Shown here piece after piece: positions 7,347-17,131 of a stretch of DNA of 64,000 nucleotides. The notes under the pieces are model-generated. The model did not search any database, was not told where the DNA came from, and saw only the letters and a program-made list of their open reading frames with translations. This DNA comes from Oceanimonas smirnovii ATCC BAA-899. Its GTDB lineage: Bacteria; Pseudomonadota; Gammaproteobacteria; Enterobacterales; Aeromonadaceae. Each line of letters opens with the position of its first letter. Position 1 is the stretch's first letter. The position numbers and the translations under genes are program-made. Location of the stretch: the NCBI RefSeq assembly GCF_000381965.1, contig NZ_KB908463.1, positions 1 through 64,000 on the forward strand. The letters are read 5' to 3'.

Positions 7347-8642
7347 ATGTCACAGATCGCCGAAGCAGCGCAGCGCGAGCCTCGCAGTATCAGTCACTAT
7401 ATGAGGGTATTGGGTCCGGGGATCCTGGGCGCTGCCGCCGCCATTGGCGGCTCTCATCTGGTGGCGTCCACCCAGGCCGGTGCCATTTATGGCTGGCAGC
7501 TGGTGGGGCTTATTCTGCTGGTTAATCTGCTCAAATATCCCTTCTTTCAGATTGGTGCCCGCTACACCATGGCCGCCAATGAAAGCCTGATTCAGGGCTA
7601 TGATCGTATCGGCCGTGGTTATCTGCGTTTATTTACGCTGCTGAACCTGTTTTCTTCCGTGGTCAGCACGGCGGGTGTGGCCATGCTCTGTGGCAGCATT
7701 CTGGGGTTATTCATCGGCGACAGCCTGAGCGTGACTCAGCTCAGCATGATAGTGCTCGCAGGCTCACTGGCGTTCTTGATCACCGGTCACTACCGAACTC
7801 TGGACAGTGTGACCAAATGGATTATTGTGGGCCTGGCCATTGCCACCGTCACCGCCGTGTTTATTGCGCTTAACCGGGGGGGCGTGGCTACACCGGACTT
7901 TGTGGCACCCAGCCCCTGGAATCTGGCCTCGGTAGGCTTTCTGGTGGCCCTGATGGGCTGGATGCCGGCTCCTATTGAGCTGTCTTCCTGGAACAGTGTC
8001 TGGCTTCGGCAAAAGCAAAAGGATCTGGGGGGAACGCTGGAGTATAAAGACGCTCTGGTCGATTTTAACGTTGGTTACGTTACCTCCACGCTGCTGGCAC
8101 TGGCCTTTGTAGCGCTGGGCACCCTGGTACTGCACGGCAGCGGTGAAACATTGGCTACGTCAGGCATTGCTTTTGCTCATCAGCTGGTGAACGTGTACGC
8201 CAGTGTGATGGGGGAGTGGAGCCGCTGGCTGATCGCCATAGTGGCGTTTCTGTGCATGTTTTCTACCACAGTAACCGTGCTCGACGGCTACAGCCGGGCG
8301 CTGAGTGAATGCTTCGTACAGTTTGGTCAGCTACAGGGCAGCGGCCCTACCGGCAACGGTGCCCGTTTCACCTATCCGCTGATGATAGCCATGGGCGTGG
8401 TGGCCGCCTTGATCATCATGTTTTTTAAAGGGGCGCTGCTGGCCATGCTGGAGTTTGCCATGATCTCCGCCTTTATCAGCGCCCTGGTGTTTGCCTGGCT
8501 GAACCTTCGACTGATGCGTTTGCCACAGGTGCCTGAACGCTACCGGCTGGGCAAGGGCATGGTGGCTCTGAGCCGGGTTGGCATTCTGTTCTTTGCCGGT
8601 TTTAATCTGCTGTTTGGTTATTGGTATTTGTTTGTGAAATAA
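7347..8642 (+). CDS. NRAMP-family transporter, non-canonical metal site
   Basis: A 431-aa membrane protein of the NRAMP (SLC11) family with about 11 hydrophobic segments. The ATG at 7347 has an AGGA site; the upstream frame extension is not supported. The canonical TM1 DPGN motif reads GPGILGAAAAIGGSH, so its Asp and Asn are missing. The TM6 metal-binding Met-Pro-His motif reads WMPAPIELSSW, keeping Met-Pro but lacking His. Canonical NRAMPs are proton-coupled Mn/Fe importers, and these changes argue against an ordinary MntH role. It belongs with the divergent NRAMP-related clades; the substrate is unknown. Confidence 0.82.
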   Translation: MSQIAEAAQREPRSISHYMRVLGPGILGAAAAIGGSHLVASTQAGAIYGWQLVGLILLVNLLKYPFFQIGARYTMAANESLIQGYDRIGRGYLRLFTLLNLFSSVVSTAGVAMLCGSILGLFIGDSLSVTQLSMIVLAGSLAFLITGHYRTLDSVTKWIIVGLAIATVTAVFIALNRGGVATPDFVAPSPWNLASVGFLVALMGWMPAPIELSSWNSVWLRQKQKDLGGTLEYKDALVDFNVGYVTSTLLALAFVALGTLVLHGSGETLATSGIAFAHQLVNVYASVMGEWSRWLIAIVAFLCMFSTTVTVLDGYSRALSECFVQFGQLQGSGPTGNGARFTYPLMIAMGVVAALIIMFFKGALLAMLEFAMISAFISALVFAWLNLRLMRLPQVPERYRLGKGMVALSRVGILFFAGFNLLFGYWYLFVK

Positions 8643-8647
8643 GGCTT

Positions 8648-8675
8648 GCCGGCCCTGTGGTTCCGCAGGGCCGGC
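8648..8675 (+). terminator. Strong GC hairpin after the NRAMP-like gene
   Basis: GCCGGCCCTG and CAGGGCCGGC form a perfect 10-bp stem 6 nt after the stop codon. The T-run is poor, so it may be an mRNA-stabilising 3' hairpin as well as a terminator. Confidence 0.55.
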
Positions 8676-9086
8676 TGCGTTATACCGCTATTCCCGCCTT
8701 ATGTGATCCTGCTCGCTAAATGACCACTTGGCCGGCACTGGATAAGTGTTACCTTACTCATTGAAAGTCAGAGCCTATCGAGGCTCGCGGAAAGATCAAT
8801 TTATCTTTTTTGACCGTAACCAGTATATTGGCTTTCACGCTGTATTTTTCCTACGCACTACCTTCACTTAAAATTAATTGTATGTGTTTTAGGGTGTTTT
8901 TGTATCCAATATCGCCTAAAAATACAAAAAAAATTACTAGGTATGCGTTGGTAAAGTAAATGCGTTGTAAAAAAACGTCATTTTACTGGTGTGACACAGG
9001 CAAGGCTGCCGGAAGTTGAAGGAACAGCTTGCTGAAAACCGGGCGTGTTTGCCCGGGGTAATATCAACAAGGATCAGGGAATTATT
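8676..9086 (+). other. Non-coding region upstream of pntA
   Basis: About 410 nt without a convincing gene. The second half is AT-rich and carries a perfect inverted repeat, TTTTTGTAT (8897-8905) with ATACAAAAA (8922-8930). The pntAB promoter probably lies here, but I cannot assign a confident -35/-10 pair. The ribosome site AGGGA is at 9076-9080. Confidence 0.5.
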
Positions 9087-10616
9087 ATGTTAATCGGAAT
9101 TCCAAGGGAAACGCTCAGCGGAGAGACACGGGTGGCCGCCACCCCCAAGTCCGTTGAGCAGCTGCGCAAACTGGGCTTTGAGGTCAGCGTCGAGCAGGGC
9201 GCGGGCAGCAAGGCCAGCTTTGAAGACGCTGGCTATCAGGCCGCCGGCGCGCAACTGGTAAATGCCGACGACGTCTGGCAGGCCACCATTATTTACAAGG
9301 TGAACGCGCCCACTGCCGACGAAATTGAGCGGCTGCAGGCAGGTACTACTCTGGTCAGCTTTATCTGGCCGGCGCAGAACCCTGAGCTGGTCGAGCAGCT
9401 CAAGAACAAAGGCGTGACCGTACTTGCCATGGACATGGTGCCGCGTATTTCCCGCGCCCAGTCGCTGGATGCGCTGTCGTCCATGGCCAACATTGCCGGC
9501 TACCGTGCCGTGGTGGAAGCCGCCCACGAGTTTGGCCGCTTCTTTACCGGTCAGATCACCGCCGCCGGCAAGGTGCCGCCGGCCAAGGTGCTGGTGATCG
9601 GTGCCGGTGTTGCCGGCCTGGCTGCCATTGGTGCTGCCGGCTCTTTGGGTGCCATAGTGCGCGCCTTTGATACCCGCCCCGAGGTAAAAGAGCAGATCAA
9701 CTCCATGGGGGCCGAGTTCCTGGAGCTGGACTACGAGGAAGACAGCGATTCTTCCGACGGTTATGCCAAGGAGATGAGTCAGGCCTTTATCGACGCCGAA
9801 ATGGCCCTGTTTATGGAGCAGGCCAAAGAGGTGGATATTATCATTACCACAGCGCTAATCCCTGGTAAGCCGGCCCCCAAACTGATTACTGCCGACATGG
9901 TGGCTGCCATGGCTCCGGGCTCTGTCATTGTGGATCTGGCCGCCCAGAACGGCGGTAACTGTGAGCTGACCAAGCCGGGCGAGCTGTTTGTGTCCGACAA
10001 TGGCGTCAAGATCATCGGCTATACCGATCTCAACGGTCGCCTGCCGACCCAGTCCTCCACCCTGTACGCCACCAACCTGGTTAACCTGGCCAAGTTGCTG
10101 TGCAAGGAAAAGGACGGCAATATCCATGTCGACTTCGACGACGTGGTGCTGCGCAATATGACGGTAGTAAAAGACGGTGAAGTCACTTTCCCGCCGCCGG
10201 CCATCAGCGTGTCGGCGGCCCCCAAGGCTAAAGCGGCTGCTCAGCCTCAGGCCGAGCCTGAAGCCAAAAAGCCAAGCAGGCTCAAATATTACCTGGGCGG
10301 TGCCGGCATTGTGTTGTTTGCCTGGCTGGCGGCGGTGGCACCGGCTGAGTTTCTGTCTCACATTACCGTGTTCGTGCTGGCCTGTATCGTGGGCTACTAC
10401 GTGATCTGGAACGTGTCCCATTCCCTGCACACGCCGCTGATGTCGGTGACCAATGCTATTTCCGGCATTATTGTGGTGGGGGCCCTGTCTCAGGTGGGGT
10501 CGGAGAGTGGTTTTGTCAGCTTTATCGCCTTTGTGGCGGTGCTGATCGCCTCCATCAACGTGTTTGGCGGTTTTACCGTGACACATCGCATGCTGAAGAT
10601 GTTTAGGAAGGGCTGA
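9087..10616 (+). CDS. pntA: NAD(P) transhydrogenase alpha subunit
   Basis: A 509-aa protein, the expected length. Residues 1-370 are the NAD(H)-binding domain I, starting [17 protein letters not shown], with the Rossmann motif [20 protein letters not shown]. After an Ala/Pro/Lys linker come transmembrane helices of domain II at about 400-500. With PntB it uses the proton-motive force to reduce NADP+ with NADH at the inner membrane. ATG 9087 has an AGGGA ribosome site and gives the standard N-terminus. pntB follows after 4 nt. Confidence 0.98.
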   Translation: MLIGIPRETLSGETRVAATPKSVEQLRKLGFEVSVEQGAGSKASFEDAGYQAAGAQLVNADDVWQATIIYKVNAPTADEIERLQAGTTLVSFIWPAQNPELVEQLKNKGVTVLAMDMVPRISRAQSLDALSSMANIAGYRAVVEAAHEFGRFFTGQITAAGKVPPAKVLVIGAGVAGLAAIGAAGSLGAIVRAFDTRPEVKEQINSMGAEFLELDYEEDSDSSDGYAKEMSQAFIDAEMALFMEQAKEVDIIITTALIPGKPAPKLITADMVAAMAPGSVIVDLAAQNGGNCELTKPGELFVSDNGVKIIGYTDLNGRLPTQSSTLYATNLVNLAKLLCKEKDGNIHVDFDDVVLRNMTVVKDGEVTFPPPAISVSAAPKAKAAAQPQAEPEAKKPSRLKYYLGGAGIVLFAWLAAVAPAEFLSHITVFVLACIVGYYVIWNVSHSLHTPLMSVTNAISGIIVVGALSQVGSESGFVSFIAFVAVLIASINVFGGFTVTHRMLKMFRKG

Positions 10617-10620
10617 TTAA

Positions 10621-11997
10621 ATGTCACAAGGATTAGTAACTGCATCTTATATCGTGGCCGCCGTGCTCTTTATCATGAGCCTGGCCGGTCTGTCCAGGCA
10701 GGAGTCGGCCAAGGCCGGTAACTGGTATGGCGTGGCGGGCATGACCATTGCCCTGCTGGCCACCATTTTTAACCCCGAGGTCACCGGCCTGGGCTGGATT
10801 ATCGTGGCTATGGCCATTGGGGCCGCTATCGGCATTCGCTTTGCGCTCAAGGTGGAAATGACCGAAATGCCGGAGCTGATTGCTATTCTGCACAGCTTTG
10901 TGGGGCTGGCTGCGGTCTTTGTGGGCTACAACACCTATATCGATCACGGTGACCTGTCCGGTGCCATGCTGAACATTCACAATACCGAAGTCTTCCTTGG
11001 TGTGTTTATCGGTGCGGTCACCTTTACCGGCTCCATCGTCGCTTTTGGCAAGCTGCGCGGCCTGGTGTCCTCCAAGCCGCTGACCCTGCCGCACCGTCAC
11101 AAACTCAACCTGCTGGCGGTAGTGGTGTCGGCCATGCTGCTGATCTGGTTTGTGCAGGTGGAAGGCTCTACCTTCGCTCTGCTGGTGATGACACTGATCG
11201 CCCTGGCCTTTGGCTGGCATCTGGTGGCCAGCATCGGCGGTGCCGACATGCCGGTGGTGATCTCCATGCTCAACTCCTACTCGGGCTGGGCGGCGGCGGC
11301 GGCGGGCTTTATGCTGTCCAACGATCTGCTGATTGTGACCGGTGCCCTGGTGGGCTCTTCGGGTGCCATTCTGTCCTACATCATGTGCCGGGCCATGAAC
11401 CGCTCCTTCATTTCGGTGATCGCCGGTGGCTTTGGCTCCGACGGCACAGTGTCTTCCGGTGAGGAAGAAGAGGGCGAATACACCGAAGTGAACGCCGAAG
11501 ATGTGGCCGACATGCTGAAAAACTCCAGCTCGGTAATCATCACCCCGGGATACGGTATGGCGGTGGCCCAGGCCCAGTATCCGGTGGCGGAGCTGGTATC
11601 CAGGCTGCGCGCGGCGGGCGTCAAGGTGCGCTTTGGTATTCACCCGGTGGCGGGTCGTCTTCCCGGCCATATGAACGTGCTGCTGGCGGAAGCCAAGGTG
11701 CCCTACGATGTGGTGCTGGAAATGGACGAGATCAACGACGATTTCGACGATACCGATACCGTGCTGGTGATTGGTGCCAATGACACCGTCAACCCCTCGG
11801 CGGCGGAAGACCCGGCCAGCCCCATCGCCGGCATGCCGGTGCTGGAAGTGTGGAAAGCCCAGCAGGTGGTGGTGTTCAAGCGCTCCATGAATACCGGCTA
11901 TGCCGGGGTGCAGAACCCGCTGTTCTTCCGGGAAAACAGCGTTATGCTGTTTGGCGACGCCAAAGACAGCGTGGACAATATTCTGCGCGCGCTGTAA
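10621..11997 (+). CDS. pntB: NAD(P) transhydrogenase beta subunit
   Basis: A 458-aa protein. The N-terminal half is the membrane domain II with many helices. The C-terminal half is the NADP(H)-binding domain III ([18 protein letters not shown], then [20 protein letters not shown] and [14 protein letters not shown]). It forms the proton-pumping transhydrogenase with PntA. It starts 4 nt after pntA and ends before a terminator. Confidence 0.98.
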   Translation: MSQGLVTASYIVAAVLFIMSLAGLSRQESAKAGNWYGVAGMTIALLATIFNPEVTGLGWIIVAMAIGAAIGIRFALKVEMTEMPELIAILHSFVGLAAVFVGYNTYIDHGDLSGAMLNIHNTEVFLGVFIGAVTFTGSIVAFGKLRGLVSSKPLTLPHRHKLNLLAVVVSAMLLIWFVQVEGSTFALLVMTLIALAFGWHLVASIGGADMPVVISMLNSYSGWAAAAAGFMLSNDLLIVTGALVGSSGAILSYIMCRAMNRSFISVIAGGFGSDGTVSSGEEEEGEYTEVNAEDVADMLKNSSSVIITPGYGMAVAQAQYPVAELVSRLRAAGVKVRFGIHPVAGRLPGHMNVLLAEAKVPYDVVLEMDEINDDFDDTDTVLVIGANDTVNPSAAEDPASPIAGMPVLEVWKAQQVVVFKRSMNTGYAGVQNPLFFRENSVMLFGDAKDSVDNILRAL

Positions 11998-12015
11998 GCG
12001 CCGGACACGATTCGA

Positions 12016-12042
12016 GGGACGCTGCGGCGTCCCTTTTGTTTT
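12016..12042 (+). terminator. pntAB terminator
   Basis: GGGACGC and GCGTCCC form a stem followed by TTTTGTTTT, 19 nt after the pntB stop. Confidence 0.88.
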
Positions 12043-12054
12043 GCATGTACAGAT

Positions 12055-12083
12055 AAAAAAGAGAGCCGAAGCTCTCTTTTTTA
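12055..12083 (-). terminator. Terminator downstream of hiuH (bidirectional)
   Basis: AAAAAAGAGAGC and GCTCTCTTTTTT form a symmetric stem with T-runs on both strands. It would end hiuH transcription from the right and back up the pntAB terminator. Confidence 0.82.
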
Positions 12084-12116
12084 TTCAGGACCTGGTGTTC
12101 ACTACAGCTGCACAGA

Positions 12117-12524
12117 TTAGTTGCCGCGGTAGGTAGAAAAGCCGTAAGGGCTCAGCAGCAGCGGCACATGGTAATGCTCTACCTGGCCATCGGCACTGAA
12201 AATTACCGGGATTTCGGGGAAGAAGGTGGCTGTGTCGTGCTTTTCAAACCACTCACCGGTTTCAAACGTCACTTTATAGGTGCCTTTTTCAAGCTCCTTG
12301 CCTTCCGGGTACAGGGCGGTAATACGACCCTGTTCGTTGGTGATGGCACTGTTAAGCTGTACCCAGTTGTCTCCCTGCTTCTGCTCCAGTACTACCTTCA
12401 CATCGGGGGAAGGCAGACCATTTTCCAGGTTGAGTACATGAACGCTCAGCGGGTTGCCGGCAGCGAAGGTCAGGGTGGATACACCGGCCATCATGGCGCC
12501 GGCCAGAACATGTTTAAAATTCAT
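12117..12524 (-). CDS. hiuH: Periplasmic 5-hydroxyisourate hydrolase (transthyretin-like)
   Basis: A 135-aa protein. Residues 1-22 are a signal peptide ending TFAA. The mature part has the family motifs: the N-terminal LSVHVLNLENGLP strand, and the C-terminal HYHVPLLLSPYGFSTYRG, which carries the catalytic His and the closing YRGx tetrapeptide. It hydrolyses 5-hydroxyisourate, the first product of urate oxidation. It is divergent from an HprRS-type two-component system, as hiuH is in E. coli, and a candidate HprR box lies between them. The partner enzyme PuuD is encoded at 21475-22737. Confidence 0.93.
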   Translation of the reverse strand: MNFKHVLAGAMMAGVSTLTFAAGNPLSVHVLNLENGLPSPDVKVVLEQKQGDNWVQLNSAITNEQGRITALYPEGKELEKGTYKVTFETGEWFEKHDTATFFPEIPVIFSADGQVEHYHVPLLLSPYGFSTYRGN

Positions 12525-12635
12525 GGCGATTCTCCGTGGTTAAGATTGGGTATAGCGTCACTGCTTGTATGTTCGCCGTGTCTGGCGAGATGGGCTCATC
12601 ATGCCTGAGCTCGTCTTGCAAACCGCTTACTGCTT

Positions 12636-12653
12636 CATTACAAAACTGTCATT
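12636..12653. promoter_or_regulatory. Candidate HprR box between hiuH and hprR
   Basis: CATTACAAAACTGTCATT closely matches the inverted-repeat box described, as I recall it, for E. coli HprR at the hiuH promoter (CATTACAAAATTGTAATG). It lies 112 nt upstream of hiuH and 66 nt upstream of hprR, suited to control of both. Confidence 0.65.
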
Positions 12654-12718
12654 CGGCCGGCAACACACGGTTCTAATGGTAGACTGGCTTTATTAAATGG
12701 CACTGAGCGAGGCTGCAT

Positions 12719-13390
12719 ATGCGCATTCTGGTAGTAGAAGACGAAGCCAAAATTGCCGATTACCTTAAAAAGGGGTTTACCGAGTCCGGTTATCAGGTCG
12801 AGATAGCCAAAGACGGGCTGGAGGGGCGCTATCTGCTGGAAGAAAGCGTCTTTGATCTGGTGATCTTGGACATTATGCTGCCGGGGCTGAATGGCTGGCA
12901 GTTGTTACAGTTTATTCGCAGCGAAAGCGATACGCCCGTTATTTGCCTGAGTGCCCGGGATGCGGTGGAAGATAAGGTTCGTGGCCTGGAGCAGGGGGCC
13001 GATGACTATCTGGCCAAGCCGTTTTCGTTCGCCGAGCTGCTGGCCCGGGCACGCAAGTTGTTGCGCCGGGGCAAGCCGGCCGAGCCGGTGTTTTATCAGC
13101 TGGCGGATCTGCAGCTGGATCCGCTGGCGCGCCGGGTCAGCCGCAGCGGGCAGCGCATTGATCTTACCAATAAGGAATTTACTTTGTTACAGCTGCTGCT
13201 GTCTCATCAGGGCGAGGTACTGTCGCGTACTTATATTGCGTCACAGGTATGGCATATGAATTTTGACAGTGACACCAATGTGGTAGACGTTGCCATTCGC
13301 CGGTTGCGGGCCAAAATTGACGACGGCTTTGAGCCCAGGGTCATTCATACTGTGCGTGGCATGGGCTATGTCTGCGAGCTGAGAGAATGA
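12719..13390 (+). CDS. hprR: OmpR-family response regulator, HprR/CusR type
   Basis: A 223-aa protein. The receiver domain at 1-115 has the acidic pocket E7-D8, phospho-acceptor D51 (VILDIMLPG) and the conserved Lys (LAKPFSF). A winged-helix DNA-binding domain follows at 125-222 ([13 protein letters not shown]...[13 protein letters not shown]...GMGYV). It belongs to the heavy-metal/oxidative-stress subgroup that includes CusR and HprR. The divergent hiuH favours HprR. The start is 194 nt from hiuH, and its stop overlaps the sensor start. Confidence 0.85.
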   Translation: MRILVVEDEAKIADYLKKGFTESGYQVEIAKDGLEGRYLLEESVFDLVILDIMLPGLNGWQLLQFIRSESDTPVICLSARDAVEDKVRGLEQGADDYLAKPFSFAELLARARKLLRRGKPAEPVFYQLADLQLDPLARRVSRSGQRIDLTNKEFTLLQLLLSHQGEVLSRTYIASQVWHMNFDSDTNVVDVAIRRLRAKIDDGFEPRVIHTVRGMGYVCELRE

Positions 13391-14790
13391 AACAGATCCT
13401 GTCTTCGTTAAGTTTCAGGCTGGCACTGATGTTTGCGCTGGTCAGTGCCGTGCTGCTGGGCAGTATTGGTTTTTATCTCTATTTTTCACTGGAGCGTGAA
13501 CTGGCCTGGCGGGATGATCAGAGCCTGCTCGGGCGTCTGGAACACATGCAGGCGCTGTTGACAAGCAGTGACAGTATCAAGGATTTACGCGACCGGCCTA
13601 CGCTTTATGCCAATATGCTGGGCAATGAAGACAGCCTGTTATGGGTGCTGGATCAGGATGGTGAAGTACTGATCTCGGTGAATCCGGCCGGACTATCGGT
13701 ACCTGTTGGCCTTTCCGCCGGGCAAACCCGTCTGGGTTATAACGAGGAAGGTAATGCCCGCCTTGCGTGGCATTACCTTAAACAAGGCAACCTTAATCTG
13801 ATGTTGGTGGCGGGCAAGCTGCTGGCGCCAAGAGAGCAGATGCTGGCCGCCTACCGCCTGCGTTTGTTACTGGCGCTGGCAGGAGGGGCGCTGATAGCAC
13901 TTTTATTGGGTTGGCTGGTCAGCCGGCGTGGCTTGATGCCGGTACGACGGCTGGCTAAGCAGGCAGGAGCCATTGATGTTCGCGAGCTGCACCGGCGTCT
14001 GAATACACGGCAATTACCTGAAGAGCTGCGTGAACTTGGCCATAGCCTCAACCATATGCTGGCTCGCCTGGAAGAGGGGTTTGGCAGGCTGTCGCGTTTT
14101 TCGGAAGATCTGGCTCATGAGGTCCGCACTCCGCTCAGTAATCTGATGGGGCATACCGAACATGTTTTACGCCGGAACCGCAGTACGGAAGAGTATGAAA
14201 GTTTGCTGGCGTCTCACCTGGAAGAGTATCAACGGCTGAGCCGTATGATTAACAGTATGCTTTTTCTGGCTCGCACCGAGCAGCCTCAGGCAGTGATTCA
14301 AGCTGAAGCGGTCACCCTGTCTATGCTGGTTGAACAGTTGTGTGAATATTTTGAAGGCATGGCAGAAGAGGCTGATACCAGCCTGGTTAACCAGGCCCAC
14401 GGTGAAGTGTGGGCTGATCAGGAGCTGCTGCGCCGGGCGCTGGCCAATTTGCTGGCCAATGCCTTGCGTTATGGTGAGCCGGGACAGCCTATAGTGATTG
14501 GCAGTGAACACACTAGCAACAGCACTGTGATCAGCGTACACAATCACGGGCCGGCCATTGCCGCTGAGCACCTGCCCCGGCTGTTCGACCGCTTTTATCG
14601 CTGTGATCCTTCCCGCACTCAGGGAGGGGATACGGGTGGCCTCGGGCTGGCCATTGTCGACTCCATCATGCAGCTGCATGGCGGTAACGTCAGCGTGTGC
14701 AGCGATAACAGGGGCACAGTGTTTATGTTGCATTTTCCCATCAACGTTGCCATCGAGCCAGGCCGTGCTGATCCAGATAAGCGATGGTAA
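13387..14790 (+). CDS. hprS: Sensor histidine kinase, HprS/CusS type
   Basis: A 467-aa inner-membrane kinase. TM1 is at 11-33, a periplasmic sensor at 34-157, TM2 at 158-178, then HAMP, the H-box at 237-250 with phospho-acceptor H244 ([14 protein letters not shown]), and the ATPase domain ([24 protein letters not shown]). It would phosphorylate the partner regulator, whose stop it overlaps by ATGA. No cysteine occurs before the kinase core, whereas redox sensing by E. coli HprS has been attributed partly to a membrane cysteine; periplasmic-side methionines (54, 77, 139, 152) are present. Its last 50 nt overlap the convergent serine hydrolase gene. Confidence 0.85.
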   Translation: MKQILSSLSFRLALMFALVSAVLLGSIGFYLYFSLERELAWRDDQSLLGRLEHMQALLTSSDSIKDLRDRPTLYANMLGNEDSLLWVLDQDGEVLISVNPAGLSVPVGLSAGQTRLGYNEEGNARLAWHYLKQGNLNLMLVAGKLLAPREQMLAAYRLRLLLALAGGALIALLLGWLVSRRGLMPVRRLAKQAGAIDVRELHRRLNTRQLPEELRELGHSLNHMLARLEEGFGRLSRFSEDLAHEVRTPLSNLMGHTEHVLRRNRSTEEYESLLASHLEEYQRLSRMINSMLFLARTEQPQAVIQAEAVTLSMLVEQLCEYFEGMAEEADTSLVNQAHGEVWADQELLRRALANLLANALRYGEPGQPIVIGSEHTSNSTVISVHNHGPAIAAEHLPRLFDRFYRCDPSRTQGGDTGGLGLAIVDSIMQLHGGNVSVCSDNRGTVFMLHFPINVAIEPGRADPDKRW

Positions 14791-16291
14791 AGCCGGTCGC
14801 CTTGCCATTTTCCACAGTGAAATGCACCGAGCTGCGCGAACCTGCAGGCGCATTTTCATTATTGGGTTCAATGGCAAAGGTGTTACCACTCCAGTGAGTA
14901 AGGGGCAGCGGCACTCTGGCCGGCCCCAATGTCAGCAATAGTGCCCCTTGTTGCTGAGTGATAACGGCGGGGCCAAAATATGTGCTTTTATATTCACCGG
15001 TATAAGATTCATTTGCCTGTGCCGGCGTGGGAGATGCCGGGGCTTGCTGGCCTGCCAGATCTCCCACCGGCTGATACAGGGTTTTCATGGGCTCACGGTA
15101 GGCAGCATACCAGTCACGTTGCGGGCTGCCATAGCGTACTGTATCGGTAAAATCGGCAATCAGGCTTTCAGGCACGCCCACAGGGCCGCCGTTGGTGAGC
15201 ACGACCATACCTATGTCTGCGGCCGGCCAGAGCTGAAACGCCGTGCTGGCACCCAGCAAAAATGCTCCCGAGTGGCCCAGGCGCAGATCGCCGGCTTCAT
15301 CAAACCCCACATTAAACCCATAACCATAAAAAGAGGGTGGTTTCAGCAGACTGGGCAGCGGTTTATGCAGAGTTTGCGGGCTCATGGCCGGCAGCAGGGC
15401 CGCTTGTGTCAGTAAAGCTGATTCACCTTTGCCGGTGTTGAGCAGTAATTTCAGCCACAGCGCCAGATCAGTAACCGATGAGGACACACCACCGGCAGGG
15501 GACTGAGCATCTGGAGTTCGCTGATAGAGCGGCTGAAACTGCTCACTTTCAAATGCATGCAGGCTGGCCCGGTTATCATGCGCCAGATAATCCTGATAGC
15601 GCGCACTGGTGCGCGTCATGCCCAGCGGCTGAAACAGGCTGGCTTCAGCCAGTTGCTCCCAGCTGGTGTTTGCGGCTGCAGCAACGGCTTCTGCAGCAGT
15701 GGTAGTGCTGAAATTGGCATAAGCATGAGACAGGCGAAAAGCGGTCAGGGGCTGTTGCTGCAGCCTGGCTATAATCTGCGCTCTGGAAAAGCCGATATCT
15801 TCCAGCTCGTCGCCGGCGGCAGCGGGCAGGCCAGAGCGGTGCGCCATCAAGTCCCCTATGGTGGCCTGCCTGGTTACATAGGCTGAGGCCAGTGCAAAAT
15901 CGGGTAAATAGTCTGACACCGGATCATGCCAGCCGAGCTTGCCCTGAGTGATCTGGGTCGCGGCAATGGTAGCACTGATGGGTTTGGACAAAGACGCCAG
16001 CTGAAACACGGTATGTTCGTCCACCGCCCCGGGTTCGCCTTTCTTTCTGATACCAAACCCTTTGGCGAACAGGGTTTTATTATTATGCACCACGGCCACG
16101 GCAATGCCCGGTACGCCACTGCGCCGCTGAGTGCTGGCAATGTAGCCGGGCAGTTTTTCCAGCGCGGCCAATACGGCATCCTCTGAAACGTTTTGTTGGG
16201 CTTGTGCCAACACCGGCGTTGTGCTGACACCCAGAGCCAGTACAGTGACCAGCATGCTGGCTCTGGCAGAAAACAGTGATATGACGCCCAT
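14741..16291 (-). CDS. Secreted serine hydrolase (beta-lactamase family) with C-terminal DUF3471-like domain
   Basis: A 516-aa protein. Residues 1-32 form a signal peptide ending VLAQAQ. The catalytic domain has SxxK (SLSK near 100), YxN (YAN near 190) and HSG near 340 (GHSGAFLLG). The final 100 residues form a lipocalin-like DUF3471-type domain (YTGEYKSTYFG...). Such proteins are periplasmic esterases or DD-peptidase homologues; the substrate is not evident. Its 3' end overlaps the end of hprS by 50 nt on the opposite strand. It is distinct from the serine hydrolase at 486-1739, which lacks the extra domain. Confidence 0.85.
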   Translation of the reverse strand: MGVISLFSARASMLVTVLALGVSTTPVLAQAQQNVSEDAVLAALEKLPGYIASTQRRSGVPGIAVAVVHNNKTLFAKGFGIRKKGEPGAVDEHTVFQLASLSKPISATIAATQITQGKLGWHDPVSDYLPDFALASAYVTRQATIGDLMAHRSGLPAAAGDELEDIGFSRAQIIARLQQQPLTAFRLSHAYANFSTTTAAEAVAAAANTSWEQLAEASLFQPLGMTRTSARYQDYLAHDNRASLHAFESEQFQPLYQRTPDAQSPAGGVSSSVTDLALWLKLLLNTGKGESALLTQAALLPAMSPQTLHKPLPSLLKPPSFYGYGFNVGFDEAGDLRLGHSGAFLLGASTAFQLWPAADIGMVVLTNGGPVGVPESLIADFTDTVRYGSPQRDWYAAYREPMKTLYQPVGDLAGQQAPASPTPAQANESYTGEYKSTYFGPAVITQQQGALLLTLGPARVPLPLTHWSGNTFAIEPNNENAPAGSRSSVHFTVENGKATGFTIAYLDQHGLARWQR

Positions 16292-16450
16292 AAAGAAAGT
16301 CCGTTAAAAATGAATGAGTTCAAGATTATGCACAGCCGGCCAGATACGCCAGTCAATCAGAGCATGGATATAGGCCGGGGCTGGCCTTGCTGATTGCCAA
16401 TTCATTAATAAACCCTTATTTTACAAAGGATTAAATAAAGGAGCAGAATA

Positions 16451-17131
16451 ATGACAAGCAAAAGCGGGCTAGTGTCGCTGACACTGCCGGTGATGATGGG
16501 ATATTTGCCGCTGGGAGCCGTGTTTGGCGTGCTTTGGGTGGATGCCGGGCTGACCTGGTACTGGGCACCGCTGATGAGTGTGCTGGTGTATGCCGGTGCC
16601 ATGCAGTATCTGGCGGTGGGCTTGCTGGCTGCCGGCATTGGCTGGGTTGATCTGGCAGTAGCAGCGCTGCTGGTCAATTTCCGTCACTTGTTCTATGGCC
16701 TGTCGCTTTATCATTTGCTGCCCAAAGGCGTGATTGGCCGGCAGTACTTTATTTTTGGCATTACCGACGAAACCTATTCTCTGCTCAGTGCCTCGGGCAG
16801 AGTAAAAGATCCTGAAACCGCACTTTGGGTGGTATTGCTCAATCAAAGCTACTGGGTGCTGGGTACCCTGATTGGCATGGTGCTGGCAAAGGGATTACCG
16901 CCGGGCCTGCAGGGGCTGGATTTTGCTCTGCCAGCACTGTTTACCGTGCTGGCAGTAGAGCAGATCCGCGCCAGAAAAGACTGGGGAGCAGTAGCGCTGG
17001 GCGTGGTGGCTGCGGCTGTCTCTGCCATTTGGATGAGTGAGTACTTCCTGCTGGCTGCCTCCCTTATGCTGGTGCTGGTATTGCTGGCCTGGCCCGAGCA
17101 CAAGAAAAAGGAGAAGCCGGCGCATGTCTGA
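16451..17131 (+). CDS. azlC: AzlC-family branched-chain amino acid exporter, large subunit
   Basis: A 226-aa membrane protein. The opening MTSKSGLVSLTLPVMMGYLPLGAVFGVL and the segment VAALLVNFRHLFYGLSL are typical of AzlC/YgaZ. With AzlD it forms a two-part exporter of branched-chain or related amino acids in the inner membrane. A GGAG ribosome site lies just before the ATG. The gene overlaps azlD by 8 nt. Confidence 0.92.
   Translation: MTSKSGLVSLTLPVMMGYLPLGAVFGVLWVDAGLTWYWAPLMSVLVYAGAMQYLAVGLLAAGIGWVDLAVAALLVNFRHLFYGLSLYHLLPKGVIGRQYFIFGITDETYSLLSASGRVKDPETALWVVLLNQSYWVLGTLIGMVLAKGLPPGLQGLDFALPALFTVLAVEQIRARKDWGAVALGVVAAAVSAIWMSEYFLLAASLMLVLVLLAWPEHKKKEKPAHV

Noticed and set aside
9045-9086. 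Extended start for pntA
   Set aside because: The ATG at 9087 has an AGGGA site and gives the normal N-terminus.
10633-11670. Long ORF antisense to pntB
   Set aside because: It mirrors the codon pattern of a highly conserved gene in GC-rich DNA, is His/Gln/Gly-rich, and has no recognisable domain.
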